From assembly GCA_900549185.1 (NCBI GenBank), contig URNM01000035.1, forward strand, positions 1 through 15,216: a DNA stretch of 15,216 nucleotides, in the 5' to 3' direction. This DNA is from an uncultured Collinsella sp. (lineage in GTDB: Bacteria > Actinomycetota > Coriobacteriia > Coriobacteriales > Coriobacteriaceae). This document shows, piece by piece, positions 12,995 through 15,216 of this stretch. Position numbers and translations under genes: made by a program. Each line of letters opens with the position of its first letter. The stretch's first letter is position 1. The notes beneath the pieces were generated by a model. That model searched no databases. It was not told the DNA's origin and was given only the letters and a program-made list of their open reading frames with translations.

Positions 12995-14295
12995 TCGTCC
13001 ACCTCCTCTTGTGTGAGCGTCCCCGACCGCAGGCCTTCTGCGATAAACGGCGGCTCGCGGTCAAGCGTCCAGGTGCGCTCGGCGGCATCGAAAGTCACAT
13101 AGCGCTCGAGCTCTACGCCGCCCGACGCGGCGCGACGCACCCCCGAATACGAGGAGACGAAGCGCCTGCCATCGGCGTGGCGCTCGGACATCACGATGCC
13201 GTCGAGCGCCATGGCAATCTGTTCCTCGATGAGCTCGCTCGGCAGATCGATGCCATAACGTGCAAGCAACGTCAGACGCACCACGGTCTCCTGTTCTGAA
13301 CCCGCATGAAGTGTGGTGAGCGACCCGTCGTGGCCCGTGTTCATGGCCTGCAACATGTCGCAGCACTCGGCACCGCGCACCTCGCCCACCACGATGCGGT
13401 CGGGGCGCATGCGCAGGGCATTGGTCACCAGGTCGCGGATCGTCACCGCGCCCTCGCCCTCAATTGAAGCCTCGCGCGCCTCTAGGCGCACCACGTGCGG
13501 ATGATGCGCAAACTTGAGCTCGGCAGAGTCCTCGATCGTCACGATGCGCTCGCCGGTGGAAATCTCGCATGACAACGCGTTGAGCAGGGTGGTCTTACCA
13601 GATCCCGTGCCTCCCGCAACCGCCAGGTCCTGTCGCAGCGACACCGCGCACGACAACAGCTGCGCATACCAAAGCGGTAGCGACCCCAGCCCCACAAGCT
13701 CGTCCAGCGAGCAGATGCGGTCCGAAAACTTTCGGATGGTGAGAATCGGTCCGTCAATCGCCACAGGCGGAATCACCGCGTTGACGCGATAGCCCGTTTT
13801 GAGGCGGGCGTTGACGATGGGGCTGCGCTCGTCGATACGGCGGCCAAGTGGCGAGATGATGCGGTCGATAAGCACCCGGATCTGCTCATCATCCTCAAAC
13901 GCATGCTCGATGGGGTACAAGACGCCGCCGCGTTCAAAGAAAGCCGAGCGGCAGCCGTTGATCATGATTTCGGTAACGGTGTCGTCCTCGATGAGCGGCT
14001 GCAACGGCCCCAAGCCCACCACGTCATCCAAAATCTCGTCGATGATAGTCTCGCGCTCGGGCGTCGCGAGATCGGTCGGCTCCTCAACATTGAGCGCCGC
14101 CTCCACCGCAGGACGCAATTCCGAGCGGGCAAGTGCCGGGTCGATATAGGCGCTGATACGCGCCACTTCGTCGTAACCCATGCGGTCCATCACGGCGCGC
14201 TTGGTGCGTCGTTTCACCGCGCGGCGACGCCCCGCATCTACAGGCGCTGCCGCCGCTGCAGCGCCAGCAGCCTTAATCCTCGTTTGCAGGCTCAT
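12967..14295 (-). CDS. tadA: Tad pilus assembly ATPase TadA/CpaF
   Basis: This 442-residue secretion ATPase powers Tad pilus assembly as a hexamer at the inner face of the membrane. Motifs in order are the N-terminal domain with GLGPLQPLIEDDTVTEIMIN (94-113), Walker A GGTGSGKTT (228-236, catalytic K234), the Asp box TIEDSAEL (253-260), Walker B IVVGEVRGAE (301-310) and the His box GHDGSLTTLHA (321-331). The first 35 residues are Ala- and Arg/Lys-rich and are probably disordered. ATG 14295 overlaps the tadZ stop as ATGA and has GAGGG upstream. It overlaps tadB by 28 nt. Nothing essential appears missing. Confidence 0.96.
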   Translation of the reverse strand: MSLQTRIKAAGAAAAAAPVDAGRRRAVKRRTKRAVMDRMGYDEVARISAYIDPALARSELRPAVEAALNVEEPTDLATPERETIIDEILDDVVGLGPLQPLIEDDTVTEIMINGCRSAFFERGGVLYPIEHAFEDDEQIRVLIDRIISPLGRRIDERSPIVNARLKTGYRVNAVIPPVAIDGPILTIRKFSDRICSLDELVGLGSLPLWYAQLLSCAVSLRQDLAVAGGTGSGKTTLLNALSCEISTGERIVTIEDSAELKFAHHPHVVRLEAREASIEGEGAVTIRDLVTNALRMRPDRIVVGEVRGAECCDMLQAMNTGHDGSLTTLHAGSEQETVVRLTLLARYGIDLPSELIEEQIAMALDGIVMSERHADGRRFVSSYSGVRRAASGGVELERYVTFDAAERTWTLDREPPFIAEGLRSGTLTQEEVDEWRSLCPSS

Positions 14296-15216
14296 CGCTG
14301 ATCACCCTCGCGCGACCAGGGAAGGCGAATACGCGGGCGTTCGGTGCGCATTGCACGGTCGGCGACCATATCGCTCCAAGGGCCGACGGCGCACCCCAGT
14401 TCCACGAGCATCTCGCGCGTGGCCTCGCGCACGCTGGTCGCAAAAGCGCTGGTCTGCCCCACTGCCTCGTCAGCGCGCCCAAACGCCATGAGCGCGGCGA
14501 GATCCTGCCCGCCATCGGCGATACGAATCTTGGAGCTCAACGCACAGGCAATCTCAAAGCGCATGGCGACGTCCTCGTCTGCCCCGCGCGCACCGAACCG
14601 GTTGAACACGGCGCTCATGCGCGTGCGCGGCACACCTACTCGACTTGCCAGTTCAATGACGCGCGACGCCGATGTCGCGGACGACACCGCCGCATCGCCA
14701 ACGACCAGGCAACGGTCGCTCGCCGCCACCGCAGCCGCCACGGCATCGCCCCAAAAGACCGAGGTATCGATAAAGACCACGTCGGATTCGCGACGCAGGA
14801 CATCAAGCAATAGCTCCACCGGACGTGCCATGAGCTCGGCTTGCTCGGGTGCCGCGACGGGACCCCAGAGCGTAACGCCCGGCGCCACGCGCATCGATGC
14901 GGCTACGATATCCGGCTCGGTGAGCGCGCCCGCCGCCGACGGCTCGATAAGTGCCGCCATATCGCGCGGAGCATCGACGCCTAACAAGTCGTAAAGGTTT
15001 CCAAACATCAGGTCCAGGTCGAGCACGGCGGCACGCAAGCCCAACAGCGACGATGTGTGTGCCATGGTGGCAACGATCGTCGACTTGCCGCAACCGCCCG
15101 AACCCGAAATGGCGCAGATGACCGGAGCTCGATGCTGCGGAGCGGCAGCGTCTGCCGGCGGCATCGGAGGCGGCGGGGCGGGCGTCCGCGACAGCGTCCC
15201 CGGCTCCCCCGCCGCA
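14292..15216 (-). CDS. tadZ: TadZ/CpaE-like ATPase, N terminus beyond the right edge
   Basis: This is a MinD/ParA-type P-loop ATPase that helps localise the Tad machine. Counting from the in-frame ATG at 15164, it has the deviant Walker A GSGGCGKSTI (21-30, K27), DLDLMFGN (49-56) and Walker B VVFIDTS (129-135). That ATG is unlikely to be the real start: it has no Shine-Dalgarno, and the frame stays open to the edge with an Ala/Pro-rich linker (ending APPPP before the ATG). TadZ/CpaE proteins have an N-terminal receiver-like domain joined to the ATPase by such a linker, so I infer that about 100 or more residues lie outside the window. The stop overlaps tadA (ATGA). The annotated boundary at 15216 is the window edge. 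Confidence 0.88.
   Translation of the reverse strand, partial: AAGEPGTLSRTPAPPPPMPPADAAAPQHRAPVICAISGSGGCGKSTIVATMAHTSSLLGLRAAVLDLDLMFGNLYDLLGVDAPRDMAALIEPSAAGALTEPDIVAASMRVAPGVTLWGPVAAPEQAELMARPVELLLDVLRRESDVVFIDTSVFWGDAVAAAVAASDRCLVVGDAAVSSATSASRVIELASRVGVPRTRMSAVFNRFGARGADEDVAMRFEIACALSSKIRIADGGQDLAALMAFGRADEAVGQTSAFATSVREATREMLVELGCAVGPWSDMVADRAMRTERPRIRLPWSREGDQR

Overview
The window is a high-GC bacterial chromosome segment in which every gene I can support, 15 protein genes and 2 tRNAs, lies on the minus strand, so transcription runs from right to left. The coding style (high GC, strong Shine-Dalgarno sites, many 1-29 nt overlaps), the tatD-rsmA-metG-rsmI housekeeping genes and a Gram-positive-type Tad/Flp pilus locus with no outer-membrane secretin suggest an actinobacterium of class Coriobacteriia. 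Collinsella is my best guess, from protein flavour rather than from any search.

Right half (about 7010-15216): a Tad (tight adherence, type IVc) pilus operon. Read 5' to 3' on the minus strand it encodes TadZ/CpaE (cut by the right edge), the TadA/CpaF ATPase, TadB and TadC platform proteins, a Flp-type pilin, a single-pass protein of unknown function, a short Flp/TadE-like protein, a TadE-like minor pilin, a large 717-residue TadG-like protein, another TadE-like pilin, and a DUF192 protein. The genes overlap or nearly touch, which suggests one translationally coupled transcript whose promoter lies beyond the right edge. Four small pilin-like proteins share an Ala-Gln-x-Thr-x-Glu processing-site pattern. 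No prepilin peptidase (TadV) or CpaB homologue is visible and these may lie outside the window.

Middle (6277-7009): a two-gene module downstream of the Tad operon looks like a type II toxin-antitoxin pair, a small basic protein followed by a ribbon-helix-helix protein with ATGA coupling. A 15-bp dyad lies upstream. Next come a strong promoter and a tRNA-Phe(GAA) gene with its own terminator.

Left half (1-6276): a GH5-like protein that has lost its catalytic acid/base, then rsmI, metG, a terminator, rsmA and tatD, and finally tRNA-Leu(CAG) with a good promoter and terminator. RsmI and RsmA both methylate the 16S rRNA decoding region, and MetG charges tRNA-Met, so this is a translation-related cluster. 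The leftmost 250 bases hold no convincing gene but contain AT-richer, repeat-like sequence.

The least ordinary signals are the catalytically altered GH5 protein in a translation operon, the uniform Ala(-1) pilin processing motif with a degenerate version on the giant TadG-like protein, the DUF192 gene ending the Tad operon, the coupled toxin-antitoxin-like pair with its dyad, and a tRNA-Phe precursor predicted to start with a hairpin.
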